Below the pieces are notes generated by a model. The model did no database searches and was not told where the DNA came from. It was given only the letters and a program-made list of their open reading frames with translations. A stretch of DNA of 64,000 bases from Gnetum montanum (taxonomy: Eukaryota; Streptophyta; Gnetopsida; Gnetales; Gnetaceae): contig MNCI01011963.1 in the NCBI GenBank assembly GCA_015680685.1, positions 560,778-624,777 of the forward strand. The letters are read 5' to 3'. Within the stretch, counting starts at the first letter, position 1, and the number at the start of each line of letters is the position of its first letter. The translations under genes were made by a program, and so were the position numbers. Positions 45,442 to 58,022 of this stretch are shown here, one piece after another.

Positions 45442-46363
45442 TGATGAGTTGTAATTCAGTTGGCTATGTTGATGAGGGCTCGTTGATGCAGCCTCATCGA
45501 TTGGGCCTTGTTGATACATTATATCATGCATCGACAAGGCCCCATCAATGCAGTATCTATTTTCAGCTATAAATATGCACCTACTAGCCACATTTATGGC
45601 ATAATAGATTGTAGTTTTAGTAAATCTCTTGTAGTTTTTCCATTTGAAAGTTAGAATTTTTCTCCCAAGTGCCCGCAGTAGGAGTCATTGAGTGTACGGA
45701 TCTTTATTCGAGCATTGTTGTACTTGAGCACGATAGTGTGTGTAGCAATAAAGATGAGCTTTCCGATAAACCTTGCAGCACTTTGTATAGATTAACTATT
45801 TTCATTTATACATTTAATGTTTTCAATAATTTATTTAATGTTGCAATGATGTATTAATTATTTCTAGTAATTAAGTTAATGAGGAAATTAAGCAAGATAA
45901 ATTACACACATAAGCACAATCACTTCAAGCATAACATGTATTCACTTGGTAATCCCAAAAATGTTTTGCTTGGTACACTTAGTAGTGTAGCTCTTGGTTG
46001 CCCAGTAGTGGATACGTGGGTTTAGGACATGTACAAAAAGTGGGACTAGATGCTTATGTTATGATTAGTTAAATGCTAGTTTATTAGTTAATTTAAATTA
46101 GTTAATCCAATTACTTTTATCTTCATTCGAACACCAAACATAAAAATACAAAATGATAAAAAATTAGATACCTCAATTACACTTAACCATACCATTGTAC
46201 ATCACAAGTGTATTTGGAAAGACAATAATTAACCTTAAGACAAGATTCACTTCCTAGAGGACTAGTGCATTGGAAACAATAAAGTCCACGGAATTTGATC
46301 AGATTGCATGTGAACACTTTGTGATTTGTGTGGTTGGATGTAGTGGTACCTTACCACTCATCA
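45442..46363 (+). repeat. 3' LTR of element D
   Basis: TGATGAGT to CCACTCATCA, 922 bp. It has U3 words GTTGATGAGGGCTCG, CATCGACAAGGCC and GGGCCTTGTTGATAC, TATA CAGCTATAAATATG (about 45568), and the paired GGATCTTTATTCGAGC (about 45698) / AGCAATAAAGATGAGC (about 45746). It ends directly against the end of element N pol in opposite orientation. Confidence 0.9.
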
Positions 46364-46365
46364 AG

Positions 46366-49300
46366 TGGCCTCTTCCCCATGACTAAGTTGGAAGGAGAAG
46401 ATATAAAAAAATGAGCATGCTTGTCCATATTTTGAGGTGTTTTGGTCACTAACTATTTTTGGTTCTTGAAAAGCCTCAAGTTGTTATGTGTTGACTAACA
46501 TATTTTTTCTTGGGATTTTAGGTTTGTAAATCAACATGGCCCTAGAGGAAAAGGTTTTGTAGATAATATAAGGTCCCTTCCATAATTTTTGGAACTAAGT
46601 TTTTTGTGGCACATGTGTGGAATTTTAGTATAGGACCTCATCTCATGGTTGAAATTTTTCTTTCCTAATTTTAAGATCATGTTGTTGTTTATTACACACC
46701 TTGTGCACTTCATTGGATGATAGGGCCACTAGTTGGCTTTCATCTAGCAAGTTGAGATTCATTAACCATTCTTTCTGTGCTAGGTTTAAGTCAAGGCAAA
46801 GGTCACAAGCTATTGAAAGTGTACAAAGATCCATTTGGATTAGAAGTATTGATGATTTTTCATACATGAGCTCATAGAGAGAGTAGCCAATAGGAAGTTT
46901 CCATGTGGAGCAATAGTCCCAAAGGGCATTATTGAGTTTGGTGCTCCAATCCCTCCTATATTTACTAACAGTTATTATTACTATTTTTGTTATCTCTTGA
47001 TTAGTAACCTTCACTTGACCATTGGCTTAGGAGTGGTATGGAGTTGTCAGTTTATGTTCAACCCCTAAGTGTTGCATGAGCTTCCGAAAAGTGGTGCTTG
47101 TAAAATGAGTCCCATTATTAGAAATAAGGGCACATGGCATCCCAAACTTGTTTACAACATGTTTTCATACAAATTAAGTAGTAATAGAAGATATGCAACA
47201 TGTAATGGCTACAGGTTCTACACATTTGGTGCAATAGTTAATAGCTACTATGATGTATGCCTTCTCATTTGACATGGAAGTGATGGAACCTATGAAATCA
47301 ATGCCCCAAATATTAAAGGGCTCTAGTGGTTGGATCCACTATTGAGATCCATCCATATGAGTAGTCATCCCACCATCACATTGATAGTAGTCACAGGAGA
47401 AAATGAAGTAATGGGCATCCCTAAAAAGTGTAGGCCAATAATACCCTACCCTAAGGATGTTAATAGTTTTTCATCTCCTAGCATAATGTCCCCCCACAAG
47501 GGCCCTGATGAGCAACTTAAAGAATGCATAGTTGATCATCATTAGGAACATACCATCAAACTAGGCCATTTGCACACACCTTATAAAAGTTTCCATTGAT
47601 TTCCATGTAGTGCTTAGCCTAGTGAAGAAACTATTGTTTCTTCCTATTGTCCCACTCCTCTAACATCTTCTAACTAAGAAGGTAGGTGAGGATGCCATTG
47701 TACTAATTCGTTTTCATAGGTAGTTATTTAGTAAAAAAATTTTCAAAGAGGAGGTTATCAGGAAATTGATCTAAAAGTGGATCCTCCTCTTTGCTATTCC
47801 ATCTAAACTAAGATAAGTTATCAGCAACCACATTCTCGGTTTCCTTTCTATCCACCATGGATAGATCGGACTACTACAAGATCACTAGCTACCATATGAC
47901 ACAAGGGCTTACTATTGGCTTATTCATCAAGAACTTGATTGCACTATGGTTTGTGTGTACAAACAACTTGTACCCTAGCACATAGTGTTGGAATTTCTCA
48001 AAGGCATATACCACTACCATAAGCTCTTTCTCAATGATGGTGTAGTTTAGCTATGCATCCACAATGCTCCTTCTCACATAATGGATGTAATAGGAACATT
48101 TTTGATCATCCAACTATGTAAGAATAGCTCTAAAGGCATAATTTGATGCATCTATCACAATGTGGAAGGGTTTGGACCAATCAGGTGCTTATAGAATTAG
48201 AGTTTTCACAAGCTTCTATTTGAGTTTCTGGAATGCATGCTTACAATTCTTAGTCTAGAAAAATGAATCATCCTTCTTTGTTAACTCTACCAATGGTTTA
48301 GTGATCTTAGAAAAACTCTTGATGAAGCACCTATAATAGCCAGTGTGACCAAGGGATGACCTCATGTCTTTAATTGTTTCTAGTTGTTAGGTTATTCCTT
48401 AGATGACCCTTATTTTTTCAAGGTTCACTTGAATCCCTTTCTATGAAATTCTATAGCCCAATATAATGCCCTCCTAGACCATCAAGTGGCTTTTTTTCTA
48501 GTTGAGCCTAAGGTTTATCTTCATGCACCTTTTCAGCACTTGCTCATGATGGTCTAGGACTTGTTTGAATGTAGCCCCATAGGTGGAGAAGTCATCCATG
48601 AGAGCTTCCACCTCACTACTAATCTACTGTTGAAAAATGCTTAGGACAAAGTATTGAAATGTTGCAGGGGCGTTACATAGGCCAAACAACATCTTTCTAT
48701 ATTCAAAAGTCCCTAGGGGATTTGCAAATGTGGTTTTATTCTAATCTTTTGGTGCTATCTGGATTTGGTTACAACCACTATAACCATATAGAAAGTTGTA
48801 ATAGTAATGCATAGAAATTATGTCCAACACCTAGTTCACAAATGGCAAAGGAAAATGATCCTTATATGTTGTCATATTTAATAGCTTGAAATCGATGTAG
48901 ACCCTCCATTTCTCATATTTCTTTAGCATGATCATGAGTGGCCTAATCCGCTCACTATCTGCAATGGGATAAATGAGGCCTGCCTTAAGGAGTTGTTCAA
49001 TCTCCTCTTTAACAATCTTCTTAAGTTTAGGATTCAATGATTGCTATGGCTGCCTCTTTAGGTTAATGAAGGAATCTGTGTAAATTTAATGCTTTCATAT
49101 CCTTGGATCAATTCCTATTAGCTCATGATATAACCAAGCAAAGGCTATTGGCCATTTTTTGATCACCTCCAACACCTTCTTTTTTTGCATAGGAGCAAGG
49201 TTGGCATTAATGATGACTAGCTTCCCATTTTTTAAAAAAGAATATTCCATTTTGATCAATAGATTTTTTAACTCAAGGGGCTTTTGTTTGAAGCTCTTGG

Positions 49301-49980
49301 AGATTTCTAACTCTTCCCAATTGGTTTTATCAGGTTTATCAAAGAGTTGAAGATGGACTTTCTCTAGTTCACTCATGCCTTCAATGTAGGCACTTGTAAG
49401 GCTCTTAGTTTGTTTCATGCACAAGGTTGAACTACTTTCCACTTCAACTTTCAGCCACTGGGTATCCTTCTATTTTGTGGCTACTACATACAAGCCCCTT
49501 TGAATTTTCATGACATCTACACACTATCTGCATGTTGTGAGTTTGGTACCTTTAATGGTTCATAATTTGTGCACATAGTGGCACCTTGTGACACTATAGA
49601 AAAATGCATGGAACATGCTTCTTCTAAATATTTCCAAAGTTATTTTCCTTGAAAATATCCAAGGAGAGGTCTTTGATTCCTAGTCATGCATTAATTATAC
49701 TTAGCCATACCTTTTTCATGATGATTAGGAAGTTTCCCATGCAGTTATTCATGTAAATCACTAGGATGTTAGCATGATATGATCACCCACAAATAGTGGT
49801 CACAATATCTTCCACCAACCCCAAGGGAACATGATGAATGTTTCTCTTCTTGAGAGGAGGCAACTTCTAGGCTTCATGGATTTCATGCAAGATCAAAATT
49901 GACATTAGAACTTGAGTCCTAAACATCCTTGCAAGGTTCATTTTAGTGATTTGCAAGTAAATGAGGGAACTCCTAGGATC
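46366..49980 (-). pseudogene. Element N pol: protease, RT, RNase H, integrase
   Basis: Read right to left: a protease region (about 49980-49560) with VPLGLVEDIVTTI; a linker open for 115 codons (49442-49095) with SFLKNGKLVIINANLAP and WPIAFAWLYHEL; an RT start (49037-48831) with EQLLKAGLIYPIADSERI and DFKLLNMTTYKDHFPLPF; RNase H near 48010-47870; integrase near 47290-46900; and an integrase tail open for 123 codons (47014-46643) with EITKIVIITVSKYRRDWSTK and PIGYSLYELMYEKS. Frameshifts and stops separate the pieces. It ends at 46366 with the TCATGGGG word against D's LTR; its spacer and most of its extra ORF are displaced or lost. Confidence 0.8.
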
Positions 49981-52490
49981 ATATCTCTTCCTAGAAATGT
50001 GGCCAACCTTTATCCAATTAGTGCTTGATTGAGTCAACATTATAGTATGCACCCTAGGAGGCATTTGGTTTGAAGGGATCTCAAAGGCTATTGTGAAGGA
50101 AAAAGGAGAAGTAAGATTAGTAGCTGCAAGTCTCTGTGAGTGCTTGGTAGGATTGTTGATTTAGAAAAAGGATTGTTTTTTAGACATAGTGTTTAAACCA
50201 ATTGACTAAGGAGTTGGCTATAGGTTGATAGCCCTTGTGGCATTTCTTCACTATGGTTAGGTTGAGATTTCACCTTACATGAATGGAGTAGGTGGCAATT
50301 GAGTTGAGAGTGAAGGTATAGGTGCAAAAGGATGAGGATAATAGAAAAATGGGGACTCCCCTCCTAAAGATTATGCTTGATAATATTCAGGAGGGTAGTA
50401 GTGGTGCTAAAAAGAAGCATGACTACAAGATTCACATGGAGAGATGGGCTACTGAACATAATACCCATATGGATCTAATTACCAGTAAGGATACTACTGG
50501 TGTGGTGGTGGCATCCCCCATAACTATGGGTGTTTCCACTACTGGTATTGCTCGTGAGGTTGAGGTGGCACTCCACTCAAATAGTAGGCTTATTGGGGAA
50601 CTACCTATAGTTTCCTTGAGGATAAGGTAACCTCTTAAGTATTTGCAATTTTTCCAATCTGGGGTTCAAAGCATACATCCTAAAATCCTACAAGTGTGAT
50701 AAAATTGAGCAACATCCCTTAGGATGTTCATATTGACAAATGTCTCACCTACCATCATCATCTATTTCAAAATCTATAACCTCTTCCACTACAATAGCAT
50801 TGCCCTTGCACTTCTAATGGGCATGTTCAACTTCCTTAATTCTCCTTTGGTCACTACCACTACTGTGCTCTTTGGTCTCCTTAGCAATTTTTAGGGTAGT
50901 TTGAAACTTTTCATCCAAAGAGTTCCACATTTTATCCACCTTGGTTGATATTTCAGAAAAAAAATTTTGTATCGATAAGATTGTTCATTACATCACTTCA
51001 TCAAGTGGTTTCTCCTCCTCATTGTCACAAAACCAGACCTTCCTTTTATGGATGGAAGGATCCCAATTGTACTTCCCTACACTTTTCCATTTTCTCAACT
51101 CATCTTCTTCTTTGGCCACTTGCTCAATTGGCCTTTTGATTTGATGAACCTTAAACTCTAAAAGCCTCCCTTGGGCATAGACCCTAAGAGTTCTTCTCAT
51201 TTTTCTCTGTAGCCCATTTATGATCTAGTGTAGCTACTTTCTTTGAGAATAGCCATGGCCTAGGCATTAGTGCAACAATGAGTAATATCTATCCATGTTT
51301 GCATCTAAGGATTCATGTGTTCTTTACTTCTAATCTTAGATCCACCTTCTCAGGTTAGACACTCATATCATACTCCATCATTAGATTAATTCTGGTTCTA
51401 AGGACTACTATAATTTTTAATCCTCTTGGATGATTATCCTAGAGAATAGCTTTAATTTCTATCATTCATTCTCAACATTTTGTAAGGCACATGCATCATC
51501 AAAGGCTTGGAGATGATTCTGTGGATCAAAATTATATCCCCTTTCGAACTTAGGAATATTATTAATATCCATCTATTTAATCAAGTTGTCCTTCATATTC
51601 CTATTTGGAATTCTTATAGCCTTCACAATGTTGAGCATGCTTCTAGTTGCAAGTAGAGGCTCATCATATTCATGATCCCTATGGTGGCCATGATGCTTAT
51701 GATGCCCCTTGTTGTTCCTTCTTTGTCTATGGTGGGCCTCCCTTGATTGCCCACACCCCTGGTCTCTACTATTTTGATGGGATCTATAGTCATCCCTATC
51801 CCGTCGATCACCTTAATCATAGTCTCTCCCTCTATAGCTTCAATTAGTGTTGGGGGAGGAAGATGATGAGGATGATAGAGGTGAAGAGGAAGGAGGGCTA
51901 GCATTAAAATGGTGCATACTACTTCCTCTTATTTAGTCCTAGCCACAATCACCATGTCTATTGTTATTATGGTGCTTTTCACAGTTCCTACCTTGACTTC
52001 CTTTCTTTGAGGTCCCATGATCATGGGATCCGTTCTTCTCAAAACTTGGGTTATCTATAGTGGAGTGTAGATTCTGATTGAAGGGCTCCTCCTCAAAGAG
52101 GGGAGGGGAATTAGTATATTAGGAAGTTCCTAAAAAGGGATCTTCCCCTTCCTTTTTTCCTAGCAAGAATAGGGGGTTTGTGAATTGTTTATCCTTTGAT
52201 GCCTCATAGTGAGCTTTCATCTACCAATCCTTCTTTCACTGAGCCTCCATGGGATGATAATCATAGTAGAAATGAGCTTGCACCTTGTACTTAGCATTGA
52301 GTCTTGCAATGCCTATTCTCATGAGATTGTGGAGTAGCATCATAGGAATTGAGTGATTAAGCATCAACATGATGTTACCCTAAATGCCCCTTCACTATAG
52401 TTGTTCATTCTGGTGCATGATGAAGGTGAAATCCAAAATTAACTCATTTAGATATGTATATACCACTTTGCATTGTTGGGACACTAGTGG
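49981..52490 (-). pseudogene. Element N gag
   Basis: The 5' end encodes QQCKVVYTYLNELILDF (about 52470), equivalent to the start of B gag. A central low-complexity region (about 51620-51910) has GVGNQGRP-like and Met/Ile-rich frames that in the correct frame are His/Asp/Ser-rich. The capsid part at 51200-50988 has RRTLRVYAQGRLLEFKVHQIKRPIEQ. Its closest relative in the window is element G gag. No zinc knuckle is seen, and stops are frequent. Confidence 0.65.
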
Positions 52491-52676
52491 TTTCAGGCCT
52501 TCTTGCTTTACTATTTAGAATCACCCATGAATCATGCGAGAGAATCTTCCCTACAAGAAGAAGCCATATCAATTCTTATGAAAATCGTGTGATTTTGTTA
52601 TTATTATTTTGTTTAATGATTTCAAATTTAAGGTTCATTACAACATCATTGGATAATTTCACTACTTAGCTAGCAC

Positions 52677-53518
52677 ACGTGGTGAGAAGTGCCTACACTA
52701 CAACCATTAGGATCGCTAGCATTCACTAAGCAATCTAGTCAAATTTGGCAAAGTTTAGCTCTCTACATACATATTATCTAAGTAGTGAACTTATAGATGT
52801 GATCATTATCTTCTGAATTCCACTTGTGAGATTCAATGGTATGGTTAAGTATAACCAAGGTACATGATTTGTATAACCTTTTTGTATTTTTATTTATTTC
52901 TCCTAACCATGAAAATAAAGTAATTAATTGATTAATTAATCTAGTAACTATTTAATGTCATAAATAATCCTAACATAAGCATCTATTCTTATCTATCATA
53001 CACATCCTAAACACATTACAATGCTATTGGGTTACCAAGCATAAGCACTACTTGGATTACCAAGCATTAATGTATGCTCAAGATGGTTGTACTTATGTGA
53101 ATTAATTATCTATATTCAATTAATTAATTAAATGCATAAAATTAAATTGCATGGATAATAAATTCTTTAAGTAAATATTAGGCTAAGTCCAAGTCCAACC
53201 AAGTTTATTAGGAAAGCTCGTCTTTATTGTCGTTCATACCGAAGTGTCTAGGTACATCGGTGCTCAAATAAAGATTTGTACACTTCTCAACTCTTACTAT
53301 GGACACTTAGAAAATATTCTAACTCTTAAATGAACAAACTACAATAGATTTTCTATGCTACAAATCAACAAATTCCTTAAATGTAGTAGGTGCACACATT
53401 TATTTAGGCAAGTTCAAACACTTCATCGATGCATCAAATCATATGTTGATAGGCACACATCGATGTAATCATGTCGACGTGTTCACGTCAACTAGATCCA
53501 ATCAATGATGACTCATCA
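52677..53518 (-). repeat. 5' LTR of element N
   Basis: The right end ACTCATCA (53511-53518) is intact. The left end is set by alignment with 13761 because the terminal TGATGAG has decayed to about CGTGGTGAG. It carries CTTTATT/AATAAAG (about 53220-53273), a TATA-like CATTTATTTAGG (about 53396) and TCGATGCATCAA, CATCGATG and GTCGACGTG words toward the U3 end. No convincing primer binding site remains beside it. Confidence 0.8.
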
Positions 53519-53523
53519 TAAGA
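53519..53523. repeat. Target site duplication TAAGA, right copy
   Basis: Identical to 13756-13760. It directly follows the LTR end, and element Z coding sequence (LKKLLKSL on minus) resumes from it. Confidence 0.85.
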
Positions 53524-56500
53524 GATTTCAATAATTTTTTAAGTTCAATGGGCTCTAGTTTAGTTATTTTAGGAACTTCTAGCAATTCCCAATCCATCTC
53601 TACTTCTTGGCTATTTTTTGCATGGGAAAGTTGATGTTTCAATTTCTTCATTTCATGTAGTTTATCAATATACACACTTGTAGGGACTTCTTGAGGTATC
53701 GTGCACATGTTATATTTACAGCTTTTATTTGTGATCACACTATATTTCTTCTTACTTGGTGACTGTTGCATATAGGCACTTGTTGATTCTTCATACAATT
53801 TGCATGTTATGATGGTTTTTTGTTCAATTTCCAAAATTCTCTACATGTAGTTGCACCTTGTATCACTATATGCAATGCAAGGAACACCCTTCTTCTTCAC
53901 AAATTCATTTTTATTTTTCATAAAAGTTTTCAAGAATAGGTGTCTTATCCCAAGCTTGACATCAATTGTAATTATACAAGCTCTTCTCATGATGATGGAA
54001 ATCTTTCCCTTGAAATTCTTAACATGGATCTCTAGAAAATCAAGAGGATATGATCACTTAGTAATGGTGGTCATGATTTCTTCCACTAGTGCCAAAGGAA
54101 TGATGATAGACTAGTCAACTAGCTCTAGCCTATTGTTACATTTCTTTAAAGGTGGCAAGTTTGAGGCCTAATATATTTCTTATGAGATAAAGTTGACTTT
54201 AGAGTCTAAATCTAATAGAGTCTTACAAGAAGCATTTCTTGCAATCTATAGGTAAATAAGGGGGATTCTCAAATCCATTCTCTTCCTAGGAAGATTACCT
54301 ATTTTAATTTAGTTAGTGACAACATGGGTTAACATGACAATTTGAACATTAGATCTTCTTTAGTTTGAATGGCTCAAGACACATTTGGGAGGTAGTGCAT
54401 ATGGGGTCCATAGCCATGAATGCTTATGTAGGTTTGGATGGACTAGTAGGTTCAAATAAAGGATGTTTCCAAGGCTTGCACTTGAAACCACTTGAGTTGT
54501 CATCCATGTATATGTTTATAGTTCTAATAGCATTCTATCATTGTGGATGTAAGGGTATTTCACTTTGCATTAGTGAACCTAGTGGTAATGGATTAGAAAC
54601 ATGTCTGTGGTATTTAGAAGGGTAACAGTGCTAGTGAGGGTGAGAAGAATAAGAGGGAGATTTAGCTTGTGAAGTGGTAGGTTTGTGATATTCAGGAGAA
54701 TAATTGTGATAAGTAGAGACATGAGTGATAGAGCCACTTGGAAACATAGGCTGCTAGACATGATAACCATAAGGATCAAGATAGTTGTAAGGATATTAAT
54801 GTCTTGGTGGTGGCATAACTCATGACTATGGATTTTTCCAATACTATTAATATTTTTAAGATTGAATTGAAACCCCACTAGGATAGTATTTCTAGGGTTG
54901 GTAGGGATGCTTGTAGTATTTTTAGACACTTGTCTTTTGACAAATTTTAGATTTGAGACATAAACTTTAGACCCCTAGATATGTGATAGGATAGGATAAC
55001 ATCCCTTGAAATGTTCATATTAACATATGTCAAATCATTCATTATTTGAATTAGAGTCTAGAACCTTATCCACTCTAGCTACTTTTCCCTTTTGCTAGTA
55101 GTAATTCTTTCCTACATTTTTTTTCTTTTATCCTTGTCTCTAGATCTATCTTGTTCTACTTTTTGCTCTATAATTTTTAATGTTATTTAAATTTTTTTCA
55201 TCAATTAAATTTAACACTTTATCAAACTTAGCCAAAATTTTAGTTAGTGACTTCTAGATTGACAAGGTTTTTCTCTGAAACATCTCTTCTAATGGTGCAT
55301 CTTCTTTTGGTTCATAGATACTAATCTCCTTTTTGTTGAGAAAGGAGTCTTTATTATACTCTTTAACACTCTTTAATTTTTTAAACTCTCATTTCTTAAC
55401 TACTATTTAATTAAGAAACCTCCAAATACAATCGACTCTCATCTCTAAAAGTCTCCCTTGGGCATAGACCCCAAGAGTTTCTCTTGTATTATTTTTAAGT
55501 TCATCTATAATAGGGCATAGTTTTTTTCTTTAAGAGAAGCTAAGGAGTGGACATCTATGTAATAGTGAGAAATATCTACTTAAGGCTACATTAAGGGACT
55601 CATGATATTTTTTTCTCCATCCTTGAATTAAATTCCTTAAATTAGACACTCTAGAGTCTATTTGATATTTTTCATTAACGATTTCCAATATCATATTTAG
55701 AATTTTGATTGATTCTAGCTCCAAGAATTGGTATTGACTTTTCACTTTCTTGATGAGTATGCTTAGGAATAATTTTAGGTTCTATCATTCATTTTTATAT
55801 TTACAAAGCACACACATCATGGAAGATTTGTAACTGGTTTTGTGGATCAACATTTTAGTCTTCCTTAAACTTAAGGATGTTGTTCATGTGTAGTCATTTG
55901 ATTTAGCTATTCCTCTAATGTTGGGTAGGAATGTAGATTACCTTCCTAATGTTAATCATGGTGTGAGTATAAGAAAGTATTCATCATAATTATCTCTATC
56001 CTCATGATCTCTATTATGACTATTTCCTCTTCTTTGTGGTATCTTCTATGCATTCTTTCAACTTTATGCTATGTTTTGTAGTTGCGTCTACCATGCATTT
56101 TTCTATCTCTATGATGGCCTATATGATAATCTCTACCTAGTTTTTGTTATTACCCCTTCTTTATTGATCACATTCATCCTTATCAAAGCTTAACAATGAT
56201 AAAGAAGATGAAGACGAAGAACTAGGAGAGTCATGCCAACTTGCTTTCTGTTCATGACCCCATTGGTTATCTCAACTTAGCCTACTAGAAAACTTAGATG
56301 TAGAGATCCTTTATATATTAGGTTCTATCCTCCCTCTAACGTAGTTAATAGCTAAGATTAAAAATATCCATGAATTTATCATGTCATCCACATCGGGGCT
56401 TGTAGGATTTTGGTAATGAGATTTGCCAAATTGATAATCAGTATCCTCTTTCTCAAATTGTGATGTAAGTGGAATGGTAGCCCCCTTCCCCTTAATGGCT

Positions 56501-56850
56501 TCATTGTATGCTTCTATAAAATGATCTTTTCACAATTAGGCTTTCATAGGCTAGTATGGATTAGACATCTCATCAACTATATTGTAGTTACTAGCAACCA
56601 TTTCTAGTCACACTTTCATTAGTGTTTCCATGAGCATTGATGGAACTGAGAAGTCATGTAGTAACAAAACATTTTATTCTATGTCCCTTCATCACAAGTG
56701 ATCATCCTAGTTGAGAATGAAAGTAAAATCTAGATAATGGGAATCTAGATGTTGGTAGACCACTTTAAGTTTTTGGGGTGTATTTTCCTTATTCTTTATA
56801 ATCCTATCACATCCCCTTGTAGAATCGTCAATAGGTAGGAAATTAGCCAT
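53524..56850 (-). pseudogene. Element Z, right piece: gag, protease and linker
   Basis: Read right to left, gag covers about 56850-54950, with a His/Asp-rich middle and a capsid piece RVSNLRNLIQGWRKKYHES (about 55650-55590). Gag's Pro/Tyr-rich tail and the protease-side region (ISIIMRRACIITIDVKLGIR, about 54010-53950) follow. The linker (53834-53524) ends WELLEVPKITKLEPIELKK. Its continuation FLKNGKLVI is at 13,740, across the TAAGA-flanked insertion. It is more decayed than A and B; many stops. Confidence 0.65.
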
Positions 56851-56981
56851 GTAAGAAGAAGATATCTTTCACTCACTTTAGTGTGCTCAAATAAAATAAT
56901 ATAGTTTCTATGAGAGAAATTTTTTAAAGCTCTAATAACAATCCTTTTATGATTGTAGCTATCTAAATTACTAGCACCAAT

Positions 56982-56999
56982 TCCCTAGCAATGATGTCA
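56982..56999 (-). promoter_or_regulatory. Primer binding site of element Z (tRNA-Asp type)
   Basis: The minus strand reads TGACATCATTGCTAGGGA. All six differences from TGGCGCCGTTGCCGGGGA are transitions. Only seven bases of Z's own LTR end (TGATGAG on plus, 57001-57007) remain next to it. Confidence 0.7.
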
Positions 57000-57007
57000 A
57001 TGATGAG

Positions 57008-57874
57008 TGATGAATCATGTCATTGGACTGCGTTGATAGGATGCCATTGACAGGATCTGATCGATGTGATCCCATCATTGTAGAGTTTGCTACATTGACA
57101 TGTAACTATCAATGTGGCACCCTATTTTCACCTATAAATATGCACCTACTTGCTGCATTTATGGCAATCTTTCCATTAGTTGTAGCAAAGCTCTTGTAGT
57201 TTTTCCTTCAAAAAGTTGGAATATTTTCCAAGTGTTCATAGTAGGAGTCAAAGAAGTGTATAGATCTTTATTCAAACGCTAATGTGCCTAAGCACCTCAA
57301 TGTGAATGATAATAAAGACGAGCTTTTTTGATCAAACCTTGCAACACTTAGAATAAATTAATTGTTTTCATATGCATTTATTATTCATGCACTTCACTTT
57401 AATGTATTTTAATTAAGCAATTAATATAATTTAAATAGCAATTATAAGTACGACTACTTTGAGCATACACTTAACACTTGGTAATTCTAGTAGTGCTTAA
57501 TGCTTGGTAACCCATTAGTGCTATAACGTGTTCAAGATGTGTACAAAAAGTGGGAACAAATGCTTATGTTAGGATTAGTTAAATATTAGTTAGTTATTAG
57601 ATTAATCAAGCATTTAATTACTTTATTCTTATTCTTATTCTTAGGTGACTTAAACTGTAAAAGATAAAATGATAAAAATCATATGCCTTAATTACACTTA
57701 ACCATACACTTGCACTTCACAAGTGGAACTAGGAAGACAATGATTGCAATAGTTAGATTCACTTTCTAGAACCCAGTGTACTTAGAGAACTAAAGTCTAT
57801 GAAATTAGAGCAAATCATTGAGTGGATGCTAGTGATTTGTATGGTTGGGTATAGGGTATACTCGTTGCTCATCA
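57008..57874 (+). repeat. 5' LTR of element G
   Basis: It starts TGATGAATCATGTC, equivalent to TGATGAGTCATGTT at 34752, and ends GCTCATCA. U3 words are GTTGATAGG, CCATTGACAGG, GATCGATGTGATC and CATTGACATG; the TATA box CCTATAAATATGC is at about 57132. ATCTTTATT (about 57265) and AATAAAGAC (about 57311) are present. It faces away from element Z, whose primer site is 8 bp to its left. Confidence 0.8.
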
Positions 57875-57875
57875 T

Positions 57876-57893
57876 TGGCATCATTTTTGAGGA
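57876..57893 (+). promoter_or_regulatory. Primer binding site of element G (tRNA-Asp type, decayed)
   Basis: TGGCATCATTTTTGAGGA follows the LTR end by one base; it keeps the TGGC and GAGGA ends of the tRNA-Asp complement. GACTTTAGTTAGCTACGGGC follows, like the GACTTTG block after B's site. Confidence 0.65.
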
Positions 57894-58022
57894 CTTTAGT
57901 TAGCTACGGGCGTTATCTATGACTTAGTGAACTTATTCAAAATCATTGTAACAAACCTTAAAGTTGAAGTCATTGGGAATAATAATAATATTAAAAGCAC
58001 ATTATTTTTCTTTCTAGCTAAA

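Larger units (their letters stand above)
13761..53518 (-). mobile_element. Outer gypsy-type element N with nested elements (39.8-kb insertion)
   Basis: Two LTRs of one subfamily in the minus orientation (13761-14827 and about 52677-53518) bound this interval. They are flanked by the same 5-bp word TAAGA and interrupt the pol frame of element Z. N's own parts are the 5' LTR, gag (about 50000-52490) and pol (about 46366-49980) at the right, and the end of its extra ORF plus the 3' LTR at the left. Elements A, B, C and D fill the space between, so the interval has been enlarged by later insertions and rearrangements. Confidence 0.75.
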
